From: an uncultured Saprospiraceae bacterium
Lineage (GTDB): Bacteria > Bacteroidota > Bacteroidia > Chitinophagales > Saprospiraceae
Length of the DNA stretch: 64,000 bases
Assembly: GCA_937872385.1 (NCBI GenBank)
Contig: CALMSO010000104.1
Coordinates: 27,927 to 91,926 of the forward strand
Direction of reading: 5' to 3'
This document shows, piece by piece, positions 47,876 through 56,420 of this stretch. The notes under the pieces are model-generated. The model did not search any database. It saw only the letters and a program-made list of their open reading frames with translations, and was not told the origin of the DNA. Every line of letters begins with the position of its first letter. Position 1 is the first letter of the stretch. The translations under genes were made by a program, and so were the position numbers.

Positions 47876-48307
47876 TCAAACCGTACTCGGCAGTAGCGCT
47901 GTATGAAACCAGAATGCTTCAATCTGTTTTATTTTCTCGAAAAAAATGTCAATATCCAGCGGTTTTACTATGTAACAATTGGCATTGAGGCTGTAACTTT
48001 CCGCTACATCATCGCTTGCACTGGAATTAGACAGTACAATAACCGGAATTTTTCGCAGCCGCCCATCAGATTTGATTTCCTTCAAGAGACTTTTGCCGCT
48101 CCAACCGGGCAAATTCAGGTCAAGAAAAATCAAATCAGGCAACGGATTTCCATTGCTGCGTAGCAAATGAAGAGCCTCAGGAGCACTGGAGGCTACCTGT
48201 ATGTGTACTTCCGCAAGGCACTGCCTAAAGGCCTCGCGGGTTAGTTCAACATCTCCTGGGCTATCTTCTACCACCAGGACGTTGAAAGAACCGCTGTAAT
48301 TCTCCAC
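47876..48307 (-). CDS. Single-domain response regulator (Rcp1-like)
   Basis: 143 aa, one receiver domain with no output domain. Motifs: VLVVEDSPGDVELT (acidic pocket), LIFLDLNLPGWSG (phospho-Asp) and YIVKPLDI (conserved Lys). This subtype (SPGDVELT, NLPGxxG) is typical of receivers paired with phytochrome or hybrid kinases. The start appears to be GTG at 48307, as no ATG fits. It lies 41 bp upstream of the hybrid regulator gene and probably shares its transcript. Confidence 0.85.
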   Translation of the reverse strand: MENYSGSFNVLVVEDSPGDVELTREAFRQCLAEVHIQVASSAPEALHLLRSNGNPLPDLIFLDLNLPGWSGKSLLKEIKSDGRLRKIPVIVLSNSSASDDVAESYSLNANCYIVKPLDIDIFFEKIKQIEAFWFHTALLPSTV

Positions 48308-48410
48308 GTAAATTCAGTTGTGTAATTGGCAAAACCGCTTCTCTATGAGCAAAATAATTCGGTATTTTTGGGGCGAATTTAATTTTTGGCAAAAACAATG
48401 AAACAATATT

Positions 48411-49388
48411 ATGAAAGATTTCTCTCATTTACAAGCACTTTTTCATAATTATCTTACACAACACACCTTTCACCAGGAGCCGTCCGAATTGTACGAGCCG
48501 GTGAACTACATCCTCCAGTTGGGGGGTAAGCGTATGCGCCCGGCCTTAGCCCTCATGGGCTACCAAGTTTTTGATACCCAAATAGAGCGCGCCCTACCGG
48601 TGGCTTATGCCGTAGAAATTTTTCATAACTTTAGCTTGGTACACGACGATATCATGGACCAGGCCCCCCTGCGCCGCGGGCAGCCTACGGTGCATCAGCG
48701 CTACGATGTAAACACCGGCATTCTGAGTGGCGACGTAATGCTCATTTACGCCTATCGGTTTCTTCTGAAAACTGAGCCTGCTGCCGTACACTCCACGCTG
48801 GTAGAAACCTTCAACCGGGTGGCTATTGAAGTCTGCGAAGGACAGCAGATGGACATGAATTTTGAGCGCCGCAACAACGTCACCATGCCCGAATACCTGA
48901 CTATGATTGAATTCAAAACTGCGGCCCTGCTCGGTGGGGCCTTAGCCCTCGGCGCACTGGCTGCGGGTGCTCCTACTGAACAGGCTCGCCTGCTCGAATC
49001 CTTTGGCCGCAATGCCGGTATCGCTTTTCAATTGCAGGACGACCTGCTTGATGCTTTTGGCGACCCCACTAAAGTGGGCAAAAAGCCCGGTGGAGATATT
49101 GTGCAAAATAAAAAAACCTGCCTCATCCTGAAAGCCCTCGAAATAGCTGATGCTACTACTCGCCAAGCATTGCTACACCTGATGGCTACCCCCCAGCCCG
49201 ATGAGCAAGCCAAAATAGCGCAGGTACTCAACATTTTGCAAAACCTCGGCGTGCCTGAGCGCATAGAAGAAATGAAAACAAATTATCTGCAAAAAGCGCG
49301 CCAAGATTTGCTCGCTGTGCCGGGTGAGGCAGCGGCCAAAGAAGCTCTGCTACAACTGGCGGATGCATTAGCCAACCGCGACTTCTGA
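48411..49388 (+). CDS. Polyprenyl diphosphate synthase
   Basis: 325 aa. Adds isopentenyl units to allylic diphosphates to make the chain for menaquinone or cell-wall carrier. LGGKRMRPAL near 37-46; first Asp-rich motif LVHDDIMD (D79, D80, D83) with the RRG that follows; second Asp-rich motif FQLQDDLLD near 205-213. Small residues before the first motif suggest a medium or long chain, but length cannot be fixed by eye. Unlike the cyclase-like island protein, this is a normal housekeeping copy with flank-like composition. Confidence 0.9.
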   Translation: MKDFSHLQALFHNYLTQHTFHQEPSELYEPVNYILQLGGKRMRPALALMGYQVFDTQIERALPVAYAVEIFHNFSLVHDDIMDQAPLRRGQPTVHQRYDVNTGILSGDVMLIYAYRFLLKTEPAAVHSTLVETFNRVAIEVCEGQQMDMNFERRNNVTMPEYLTMIEFKTAALLGGALALGALAAGAPTEQARLLESFGRNAGIAFQLQDDLLDAFGDPTKVGKKPGGDIVQNKKTCLILKALEIADATTRQALLHLMATPQPDEQAKIAQVLNILQNLGVPERIEEMKTNYLQKARQDLLAVPGEAAAKEALLQLADALANRDF

Positions 49389-49606
49389 AAAACGGCTCGC
49401 AGCAAAAGAAAAGGGGCGACCACCAAAGCAGTTACCCCTCACACTATGAAACACTATATTTTTAATTACAGTTTTTTAGTCAATCACAATTAGCTATGCC
49501 CACTGAAGGCGAAATACTTGCAGTCGCTAAGATAGCAACTTATTTGAATTATTACAAATAAATTTTTTCCTGAATATCCAAGGTTTAGCTAAGACGGCAA
49601 GCGGCT
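49389..49606. other. Convergent gap with a weak hairpin
   Basis: AGGGGCGAC near 49412 can pair with GTTACCCCT near 49430; no T run follows directly. It may still separate the convergent polyprenyl synthase and OmpA genes. Confidence 0.3.
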
Positions 49607-50659
49607 TTATTTCCCGTCGGAAAGCACCTTTATTTCCACCCGCCGGTTGAGCGCTTGCTCCGCTTCGGAGCGGGCAGTAGGGAAGCGCATCTGCCAATTG
49701 CCATAGCCTTTGTACGACAAGCGAATGGGGTCAATGCCCTGCTCAATCAGGTAATCGTACACGCGCTTGGCCCGACGCACCGAGAGGTCGTAGTTCCAGC
49801 TTTCAACGGGTACCCGCGGCTGATTAGGCAAGTTGATGTGTCCGGCTATTTCTATTTGAATAAACGGATTTAACTGTATGAATTTCAATAACTTGGGTAG
49901 CTCTGGCTCTGATTCCGGCAGCAGAATAGCTTCATTACCAACGAAATAGAAGTTTTTCAAATCAATAGAAGCACCGGGAGTGACAGCCTTGAGTGGGATT
50001 TCTAATTTAGGTACTTGCCCGACTTCTGCCGTCAGGGTTTGGGTTTCAAAAAAATAGCCCGGTGCGAATACATCCACTTCAAAAAGGGTGCCCGGTGGCA
50101 GGTTGGCCGCAAAAAAACCGCTGGTGTCGGTCTGAATCGTATCCTGAAGCACAGGTGCGCGTATGATCACCTCGCCGACAACTCCGCCCCCAGTGGCGGG
50201 GTCCATTATCCTTCCATTGATGGTGACCAGTCGTAGCCATTGATAGACCTCAATGGTGGCGCGGCGGTTGCGCTGGCGATTGGCTTCTGTGAGGTTATCA
50301 GTGGCTGGTTGGCGAGCAGCAAAAGCAGCACTTTCAAAACTACTGGCTGGCAAGCCCAGGGCCTCAAGCGCTTGCTGCACAGCGTTGGCGCGGCGTTCGG
50401 ACAGTACCATATTTGCGGCATCGCTGCCGATAGCATCAGTGTGCGCAGCAATGTGAATGCGGAATTGCTGGTCAATAGGCAATTTTTGGTACAAAACCCG
50501 GAGCGTACTGTCGGCGTCAGGCCGGATGTTTGCCTTCGCAAAATCGAAATATACTTCGGCAGTGGCCAGCAAGCGCAAAGAATCGAAAGGGGTCTGGCTC
50601 AAGGCAAGCTGGGCGAATGAGGCAACTATTAGGCACAGGAGGGGCATTCTGATGGTCAT
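49607..50659 (-). CDS. OmpA family protein with two OmpA-like domains
   Basis: 350 aa from ATG 50659, where the signal peptide MTIRMPLLCLIVASFAQLAL begins. The first OmpA-like domain (about 30-140) has VYFDFAKANIRPDADSTL and LSERRANAVQQAL, followed by a small beta domain (about 145-235, INGRIMDPATGGGVVGEVII) like a carboxypeptidase-regulatory module, and a second OmpA-like domain (about 245-350) with IEIAGHIN and LSVRRAKRVYDYL. Such domains grip peptidoglycan from the outer membrane. Two of them in one chain without a barrel is less common. Confidence 0.85.
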   Translation of the reverse strand: MTIRMPLLCLIVASFAQLALSQTPFDSLRLLATAEVYFDFAKANIRPDADSTLRVLYQKLPIDQQFRIHIAAHTDAIGSDAANMVLSERRANAVQQALEALGLPASSFESAAFAARQPATDNLTEANRQRNRRATIEVYQWLRLVTINGRIMDPATGGGVVGEVIIRAPVLQDTIQTDTSGFFAANLPPGTLFEVDVFAPGYFFETQTLTAEVGQVPKLEIPLKAVTPGASIDLKNFYFVGNEAILLPESEPELPKLLKFIQLNPFIQIEIAGHINLPNQPRVPVESWNYDLSVRRAKRVYDYLIEQGIDPIRLSYKGYGNWQMRFPTARSEAEQALNRRVEIKVLSDGK

Positions 50660-50830
50660 AGCAATGTTATTTGAGGGGGTTATGAAATAGATATTTTTTA
50701 TTATCAAAATACCGTATGTCGGAAAAAGTTACAACTCATGTAGTTTTCGGCAGGATATTACATACCAGTTAGTTATATAATTTTGATTAAAAAGCATTGC
50801 AATAATTAATTGCCTATCAGTAGATTATAA

Positions 50831-51076
50831 CATTTATTCATTGAGAAAATTGATAATAATAATAAAATATCTACCAAAGAATGGGACAAAGGGGCAAAAG
50901 TTTGGGATCACGATGTAACGATGAAAGACTTGGGGAATGGTAAAATCTACTACGAAGACTCTATAACTATTTATGGGGGAGTAATGACGGGATTTATAAC
51001 CACATTCGCAAAAAGGTTTTATATTTACAAACAGAAAAGATGGCAAATAGTGGCAAAGGAGAAACTTAACCCGTAA
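50831..51076 (+). pseudogene. Gene remnant cut by the element at 51066
   Basis: A plus frame reads like real protein (STKEWDKGAKVWDHDVTMKD, then FAKRFYIYKQKRWQIVAKEK) but has no start codon at its beginning (a stop at 50828-50830 precedes it) and its stop falls inside the inverted repeat of the neighbouring element. If the element is removed, the frame runs on after 51602 as LDLFNWK and stop at 51623. I do not recognise the family. Confidence 0.45.
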
Positions 51077-51099
51077 CTCCGAACTTTTTAAGGAATAGG
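51066..51099 (+). repeat. Left inverted repeat of the IS-derived element
   Basis: 34 bp, TTAACCCGTAA at the outer end and GGAATAGG at the inner end; pairs with 51569-51602. Confidence 0.7.
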
Positions 51100-51473
51100 C
51101 AACCCCAGCTTCTGGGCGACCAGCCTGGCGCGCTTCGGTATTTCAGCCGTCCGCCATTGGCCCTTTGCCTTGATCTTATAGATGCGCTCCAGATTTGGCT
51201 GGCGTAGCTATTTTGATAATAGAACCGCATTTCTTTCAATGGGCTTTGATACAACAGCCGCATCACAGCCCCGACAAACAGGGTTTGCCCCCATTGCGGA
51301 AAGCGCTTTTCCAATTCCTGGAGGATCGGCCCGCTGCGTTGTTCAAAATAATGCACCGCCCCAAAATGGCGGACGCTAATCGGTGAATCATCCTCAGGAG
51401 ATTGCTCTGTTTTCTTGGGCTTGAACCCCTGCGGCGTGATACGCCCCAAATAGGGCCCGGTCTTCTTTTTCAT
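51088..51473 (-). pseudogene. Transposase N-terminal remnant (IS4/IS1634-like)
   Basis: From ATG 51473 the product starts MKKKTGPYLGRITPQGF and has HFGAVHYFEQRSG and MRLLYQSPLKEMRFYYQNSY, features of the N-terminal part of IS4/IS1634-type transposases from Bacteroidota. After about 95 residues the frame seems to shift: another frame reads LERIYKIKAKGQWRTAEIP and ARLVAQKLGLPIP, then stops at 51088. The catalytic DDE domain is absent. As read without a shift, the frame continues to 51066. Confidence 0.6.
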
Positions 51474-51568
51474 ATCCCCCAATTTACGGAATAGTAAAAT
51501 TAAACAAACAACATCAACAAACCATTGATTTCAACGAACTTTTTACCGATTTCGAGGCTTAAAAACAA

Positions 51569-51602
51569 CCTATTCCCTAAGTTTTTCGGAATTACGGGTT
51601 AA
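51569..51602 (-). repeat. Right inverted repeat of the IS-derived element
   Basis: 34 bp; its reverse complement begins TTAACCCGTAA and ends GGAATAGG, like the left end. Confidence 0.7.
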
Positions 51603-51708
51603 TTGACCTTTTCAATTGGAAATGACATACTTATTGTACTCAAAATGTTGTTTTTCAAAACTTTATAAAATTGCAAATCGAACTTCGTAAATCGCAAATC
51701 GCATAACT

Positions 51709-52362
51709 TCACTCCCGTTGACCAAAGAGTAAGGTGCCAATGCGCACCATCGTACTACCTTCGGCTATGGCCAAGTGATAATCGTCGGACATACCCATCG
51801 AAATTTCGCGGAAAGCGGCATTCCCTACAAAATATTTGCCCTGCAAATGCTCAAAAATGCTCCGCAGCCTACGAAACTCCGCGCGTACCTGCGCCTCGTC
51901 GTCGGTGAAGGTAGCCATGCCCATCACCCCGACGATGCGAATATGCTGTAGCTCCTGCCACGCTGCTGAAGCCAGCATCGCTTCCGCTGTGGGCAGGTCA
52001 AAACCGTATTTGGTGTCTTCTTCGGCGATTTTGAATTGTAGCAAACAATCAATTATTCGGTCGTGTTTCGCAGCTTGTTTGTTTATTTCATGTAGAATTT
52101 TTTCGCTGTCGGCGGAATGAACCAGATGCACAAAAGGCGCAATATACTTCACTTTATTGGTTTGCAAATGCCCGATCATGTGCCAACGAATGTCCTTTGG
52201 CAGCGCCTCGTACTTGGGTGCCAATTCCTGCGCTTTGTTTTCGCCGAAGTCGCGTTGCCCCTGTTCGTACAAGTCGAGAATTGCGCTTGTCGGTTTGGTT
52301 TTGGAAACCGCCACGAGCCGTACGCCAGCGGCTTGCAATGTTTGTTGTATTTTTTGTAACAT
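51709..52362 (-). CDS. yggS: PLP homeostasis protein (YggS/PROSC family)
   Basis: 217 aa from ATG 52362. Binds pyridoxal 5'-phosphate in a single TIM-barrel domain and balances the free cofactor. Motifs: LVAVSKTKP with the PLP lysine, DFGENKAQEL, WHMIGHLQTNKVK, KYGF, and SMGMSDDYHLAIAEGSTMVRIG near the C-terminus. A GTG one codon upstream is an alternative start. Confidence 0.95.
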   Translation of the reverse strand: MLQKIQQTLQAAGVRLVAVSKTKPTSAILDLYEQGQRDFGENKAQELAPKYEALPKDIRWHMIGHLQTNKVKYIAPFVHLVHSADSEKILHEINKQAAKHDRIIDCLLQFKIAEEDTKYGFDLPTAEAMLASAAWQELQHIRIVGVMGMATFTDDEAQVRAEFRRLRSIFEHLQGKYFVGNAAFREISMGMSDDYHLAIAEGSTMVRIGTLLFGQRE

Positions 52363-52391
52363 CACACCTTATAATGATAAGTGTTTGATAA

Positions 52392-52880
52392 TCAATGTAA
52401 AAAATGCCCGCTGAATGACAAAGGCAACAAATCCTGGCCCGATTGTAGCACATAAATATCGCCGGTTTCGCCCTGCAAAACAATACGAATGGTTTGCCCA
52501 AAGCGCTGCTCGGTTTCGCAGAGCACTTGCCGGCAGGCTCCGCAGGGGGCGGCAGGCTGGGTGGCCGTTTTTTGCGCATTGGCAACGGTAATGGCAATAG
52601 CCTGTACCGGCACTCCCGGAAACTGCGCGTGTGCAGCGCCTAAGGCTACCCGCTCGGCGCACAGACACATCGGATAAGCCGCATTTTCATAATTGGTGCC
52701 CGTCAGTACTGCGCCGTTGGCTAATAATAGTGCCGCGCTCACCCGAAAACCCGAATACGGAGCATAGGCCGCAGGCAGGGCTGCTCGGGCTGCGTACAAC
52801 AAGGCCTGTTCGTTGGCAGGCAATTGTTCTATGCGATCATACACCTCAACGGTGGTTTCAATGTGCAATTTGCGTTTCAT
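52392..52880 (-). CDS. cdd: Cytidine deaminase
   Basis: 162 aa. Deaminates cytidine and deoxycytidine in pyrimidine salvage. Zinc site: MCLCAERVALG (Cys and catalytic Glu) and PCGACRQVL (two Cys). YAPYSGFRVSAAL and TGTNYENAAYP bind the ribose and base. The length fits the homotetrameric class with an N-terminal extension. It lies 29 bp upstream of yggS on the same strand. Together with Dcd at 20990 the window holds two cytosine deaminating enzymes. Confidence 0.95.
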   Translation of the reverse strand: MKRKLHIETTVEVYDRIEQLPANEQALLYAARAALPAAYAPYSGFRVSAALLLANGAVLTGTNYENAAYPMCLCAERVALGAAHAQFPGVPVQAIAITVANAQKTATQPAAPCGACRQVLCETEQRFGQTIRIVLQGETGDIYVLQSGQDLLPLSFSGHFLH

Positions 52881-53072
52881 TTTACTGTTTTTATAATGCT
52901 TTTTCGCCTTTTTTGGAAAAAAATAAGCCTCAATGGCGTATTGCTGTAAAAAAATAAAGAAAATTGCGCAAAATTGGCTATTCTTTCAATAAAATAAATT
53001 ACAAAACAGTTTGGATGCTAATCAATACATTCTAAACGGCAAAAGCGCACCACGAATGTTTAATGAAATCCA

Positions 53073-53080
53073 TAAATTTG
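53073..53080 (+). promoter_or_regulatory. -7 box of the saccharopine-dehydrogenase-like gene
   Basis: TAAATTTG followed by C, about 22 nt before the ATG at 53102. An in-frame upstream ATG at 53063 lies before this box and so cannot be used from it. Confidence 0.5.
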
Positions 53081-53101
53081 CATTTATACAATTATACCTA
53101 C

Positions 53102-54439
53102 ATGAATAATATCCTCATCATCGGAGCGGGGCGCTCGGCGACAGCCCTGATACAGTACGTGCTCGCCAGAGCTAAGGAAAACAATTGGTTTGTCACTGTA
53201 GCGGATTCCAAGCCGGAGTATGCCGAAGCCAAAGTGGGGAATCATCCCAATGGGCGTCCGGCTTGGTTGGATGTGACTAAAGTGAACGACCGGCGCGAGC
53301 TGATCGGGCGGGCGGATGTAGTGGTGTCGCTGTTGCCGGCTTATTTGCACATGGAAGTTGCCTACGATTGTATCAAACTGAAAAAGCATTTGATCACGGC
53401 ATCTTATGTGACTAAGGATATGTACAGCCTTAGCAATGAATTCCGCGACCGCGAGTTGATTTTTATGGGCGAAATGGGGCTGGATCCTGGCATTGACCAC
53501 ATGTCGGCGATGAAACATATCAACGATATCAAGGCAAAAGGCGGCAAAATTACAGCTTTTCGCTCGTACACCGGCGGGCTGGTATCGCCCGAAAGCGACG
53601 ATAATCCTTGGCATTATAAAATAACCTGGAACCCCCGCAACGTAGTGCTGGCTGGGCAAGGTACGGCGCAATATCTTGAAGACGGCAAGTTCAAATATAT
53701 TCCTTACAATCGCCTTTTTCAAGAACATCACCCGGTAGAAGTGCCTGGGCTGGGTACTTTTGAGGCTTACGCCAACCGCGATTCGCTGCTCTACCGCGAA
53801 GTGTATGGCTTGAGCGGCATTCCCAACATCTTGCGGGGCACGCTGCGGGCGCCCGGTTATTGTGATGCCTGGCACGCGCTGGTGCAAATCGGCTTGACGG
53901 ATGCTTCTTTTCCAATTGTGGATTCGGACAAACTGACCTACCACGAACTGATGGAGGCTTACAGCAGCGCTAAAGGTGGCGTGGGTTCTGTCAAGGAGCG
54001 CATTGCGCAGATGTTGGAAGAAGCCCCTGAGTCAGGGGTAATGGAAAAATTAGAATGGCTGGGGCTATTTCGGAAGAAAAAAATCAAATTGCCGAATGCT
54101 ACTCCTGCGCAGATTTTGGAAAACCTGCTGGTGGACAAATGGAAAATGAAGCCCAAAGACCGGGATATGATTGTGATGCACCACGAATTTGAATATGAAT
54201 TGGACAAGCGGAAAAAATTGCTTACCTCTACCTTAGTGATGAAAGGCGAAAACGATGTAGATACCGCCATGACGCGCTCCGTCGGCTTGCCCTTGGGCAT
54301 TTTTGTCAAATTAGTCATGCAGGGTAAAATTGTTTCGGCGGGAGTGCACATTCCGGTGTCGCCAGAAATTTACGAGCCAGTGCTGGAGGAACTGGCTTCT
54401 TATGGCATTGTATTTACGCATCAAGAACGGGATTTGTAA
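53102..54439 (+). CDS. Saccharopine dehydrogenase family protein (saccharopine reductase-like)
   Basis: 445 aa from ATG 53102. The Rossmann nucleotide motif is ILIIGAGRSATALIQYV at the very start, then a domain with VVSLLPAYLHMEVAYDCIKL and GEMGLDPGIDHMSAM, and a C-terminal saccharopine-type domain (SYTGGLVSPESDDNPWHYK). It resembles Lys9-type saccharopine reductases that join glutamate to aminoadipate semialdehyde or run the reverse. The substrate in this organism is not certain. The flippase gene follows after 30 bp. Confidence 0.88.
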   Translation: MNNILIIGAGRSATALIQYVLARAKENNWFVTVADSKPEYAEAKVGNHPNGRPAWLDVTKVNDRRELIGRADVVVSLLPAYLHMEVAYDCIKLKKHLITASYVTKDMYSLSNEFRDRELIFMGEMGLDPGIDHMSAMKHINDIKAKGGKITAFRSYTGGLVSPESDDNPWHYKITWNPRNVVLAGQGTAQYLEDGKFKYIPYNRLFQEHHPVEVPGLGTFEAYANRDSLLYREVYGLSGIPNILRGTLRAPGYCDAWHALVQIGLTDASFPIVDSDKLTYHELMEAYSSAKGGVGSVKERIAQMLEEAPESGVMEKLEWLGLFRKKKIKLPNATPAQILENLLVDKWKMKPKDRDMIVMHHEFEYELDKRKKLLTSTLVMKGENDVDTAMTRSVGLPLGIFVKLVMQGKIVSAGVHIPVSPEIYEPVLEELASYGIVFTHQERDL

Positions 54440-54469
54440 AACCGCAAGCACCCTGTCCGGCTTATCAAT

Positions 54470-55804
54470 ATGTTCAAATTGCGCATTCCCGAAAATTTAT
54501 CCTTTCCTTCTCTTTCCAATGCGCAGGCGTTGCAGTTCTTTCAATTGCTGCGGCAGGGAAGCCTGATTCTGACGGCTATTTTATTGACCAAAAGCCGCCT
54601 GAGCTTGTCGGGTATCGGCGCTTACGAAATGCTGATGTACATTGCTTATGTGCTGAGTTTCTGGTGGGTGTCGGGACTTATGCAGGGGCTACTGAGCCGC
54701 TTGCCGCAATTAGATACCGTTGATCGTAAAAAACTCATTTTCAATGCGTATGTCGTTGTGGTTGCGCTTTCTGCTACTATTGTGGCGGTATGCTGGCTGT
54801 GGCGTTCGCAGGTGCTATTGCTATTGGTTGGGCAGCCTGATTTGCACTATTTTGCTGTGTTTGTGTGGTTTATGGCATTCCATTTTCCGACCTACTTATT
54901 AGAAAACCTGCTCTTGCTGCAGCAAAAGCCTTACGCCATCGTTGGGCTGGGTATTTTTTCTGCCACTGCTACTATGGTGGCCGTGTTAGTGCCTGTTTAT
55001 GCTGGCTGGAATTTTCAGTGGAGCTTTGTTGGCTTGGCTTTCGTGGCAGTCTTAAAACACGCGTGGCTGCTGGCCAATGTCTGGCAAAATGGTATCTGGC
55101 AGTGGCAATGGCCCCTCGTGGCCAACTGGCTGCGGCTCTCTTCGCCCTTAGTGCTGTATGCCCTGCTTGGCGGCTTGAATACGGCGTACGACAACTGGTT
55201 GGTTGCGCATCATTATGAAGGCGACGAGGCCATTTTTGCCATTTTTCGTTACGGCGCGCAGGAGTTGCCCTTCGCGCTGGCGCTCACCGGCGCGCTTGGT
55301 ACAGCCATTATTCCGGCAATAGCGACCGATTTGAACGCTGCCCTGCAATCCCTCAAAGGCAGTTCGCGCCGCCTTTTTCACTTGCTTTTTCCTATGGCGG
55401 TGGCGCTGATGCTCAGCGGTCATTGGTTGTTTCCTTGGGTCTTCAATCCGGCTTTTATTACCAGTGTAGATATTTTTAATATTTATTTATTGCTGTTAAT
55501 CAGTCGTTTAGTTTTTGCTCGCCCAGTTTTGGTCGGTTTGCAAGCCAATCGGGCCGTTCTTTTTATTTCCATTATCGAATTGGTAGTCAATGTTGGGTTG
55601 AGCTATTGGCTGGTGCAGCATTTCGGGCTGCGCGGCATTGCCTTTGGCACATTAGTGGCCTTTACCCTCGAAAAAATATTGCTTTGCGTATATTTGTACT
55701 GGCGCTTCGGCGTGCCCGTAGGAGCTTACACGGATTTGCGCTGGTTTGGCATATACGCTTCGGCGCTGCTGAGCGCTTACTGGTGGGTGCGATACTATGG
55801 GTGA
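54470..55804 (+). CDS. Polysaccharide flippase-like membrane protein (MOP family)
   Basis: 444 aa with about 12 predicted membrane segments, the size of Wzx/MATE-like lipid-linked oligosaccharide flippases. Segments include ILTAILLTKSRLSLSGIGAY, VVVVALSATIVAVCWLW, FVGLAFVAVLKHAWLLANVW and FISIIELVVNVGLSYWLV; the last two resemble the polysaccharide biosynthesis C-terminal region. No sugar biosynthesis genes are next to it, so the cargo is unknown. It probably shares a transcript with the preceding gene. Confidence 0.8.
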   Translation: MFKLRIPENLSFPSLSNAQALQFFQLLRQGSLILTAILLTKSRLSLSGIGAYEMLMYIAYVLSFWWVSGLMQGLLSRLPQLDTVDRKKLIFNAYVVVVALSATIVAVCWLWRSQVLLLLVGQPDLHYFAVFVWFMAFHFPTYLLENLLLLQQKPYAIVGLGIFSATATMVAVLVPVYAGWNFQWSFVGLAFVAVLKHAWLLANVWQNGIWQWQWPLVANWLRLSSPLVLYALLGGLNTAYDNWLVAHHYEGDEAIFAIFRYGAQELPFALALTGALGTAIIPAIATDLNAALQSLKGSSRRLFHLLFPMAVALMLSGHWLFPWVFNPAFITSVDIFNIYLLLLISRLVFARPVLVGLQANRAVLFISIIELVVNVGLSYWLVQHFGLRGIAFGTLVAFTLEKILLCVYLYWRFGVPVGAYTDLRWFGIYASALLSAYWWVRYYG

Positions 55805-55886
55805 TGGGTGATAGGTGTTTTATAAAAAGAGATTGTGAAGAGGAGCTGTGTTAGGGCAATCAAGTATTTTGATTTGAAAGCATATT

Positions 55887-56216
55887 ATGATGAATAGATT
55901 AGAACAATTACAAACGCTTTTGCAAGAAAATCCCAGTGATGCCTTTTTGCTTTTTGCCATTGCCAAAGAATACGAAAAGATAGCCGACCGGCCGCAGGCG
56001 CTCGCTTACTATCAGCGAGTAGTGCACACCGACCCGGACTACGTGGGAGTATATTATCACCTGGCGAAGCTATATGAGAAAATAGAACAGCCCGAAAAAG
56101 CGTTAGCAATTTACATCGCAGGGATGGACATGGCCCGCCGCGCTGGCGACCAACATGCGCTCGCGGAATTATCGGCAGCTAAGCTGAACCTCGAAATGGG
56201 CGAAAGTGATTATTGA
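55887..56216 (+). CDS. Small TPR protein
   Basis: 109 aa with about two and a half TPR units: SDAFLLFAIAKEYEKIADRP, then QALAYYQRVVHTDPDYVGVY and YHLAKLYEKIEQPEKALAIY. No signal peptide or membrane segment. Two consecutive ATG codons (55887, 55890) can serve as start. Likely a cytoplasmic adaptor; partner unknown. Confidence 0.85.
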   Translation: MMNRLEQLQTLLQENPSDAFLLFAIAKEYEKIADRPQALAYYQRVVHTDPDYVGVYYHLAKLYEKIEQPEKALAIYIAGMDMARRAGDQHALAELSAAKLNLEMGESDY

Positions 56217-56285
56217 AGTTTTGCCGTATAGCTGTCAAAAAGTTGTAAAATTGTAGTCGCTGTTTCAACAATCATGGAAAAATTC

Positions 56286-56293
56286 TATATTTG
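56286..56293 (+). promoter_or_regulatory. Candidate -7 box before the T9SS protein
   Basis: TATATTTG matches TAnnTTTG; the leader to ATG 56421 would be about 120 nt. Confidence 0.3.
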
Positions 56294-56420
56294 ATAATCG
56301 CAAGTGTGTCTTGGAAATAAGGATAGCCGGATTGCTGTTTTTGAAAAGTCGGAAAGTAGTACCTCTTTGCTACGTTTTGTGTCTAAAAACGGCTTTTCGA
56401 CAAGGTAAAAAATTCATACA

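Larger units (their letters stand above)
51066..51602. mobile_element. Short IS-derived element with 34-bp inverted ends
   Basis: The left end 51066-51099 (TTAACCCGTAACTCCGAA...) and the reverse complement of the right end 51569-51602 (TTAACCCGTAATTCCGAA...) match at 28 of 34 positions. The 537 bp between contain only a transposase-like fragment, so the element cannot move by itself. Confidence 0.7.

Noticed and set aside
50834..51046. Minus-strand frame of 70 residues
   Set aside because: Its complement on the plus strand reads as a much more protein-like remnant (50831-51076).
53084..53944. Minus-strand frame of 286 residues inside the saccharopine-dehydrogenase-like gene
   Set aside because: Antisense shadow; the plus-strand product has clear family motifs.
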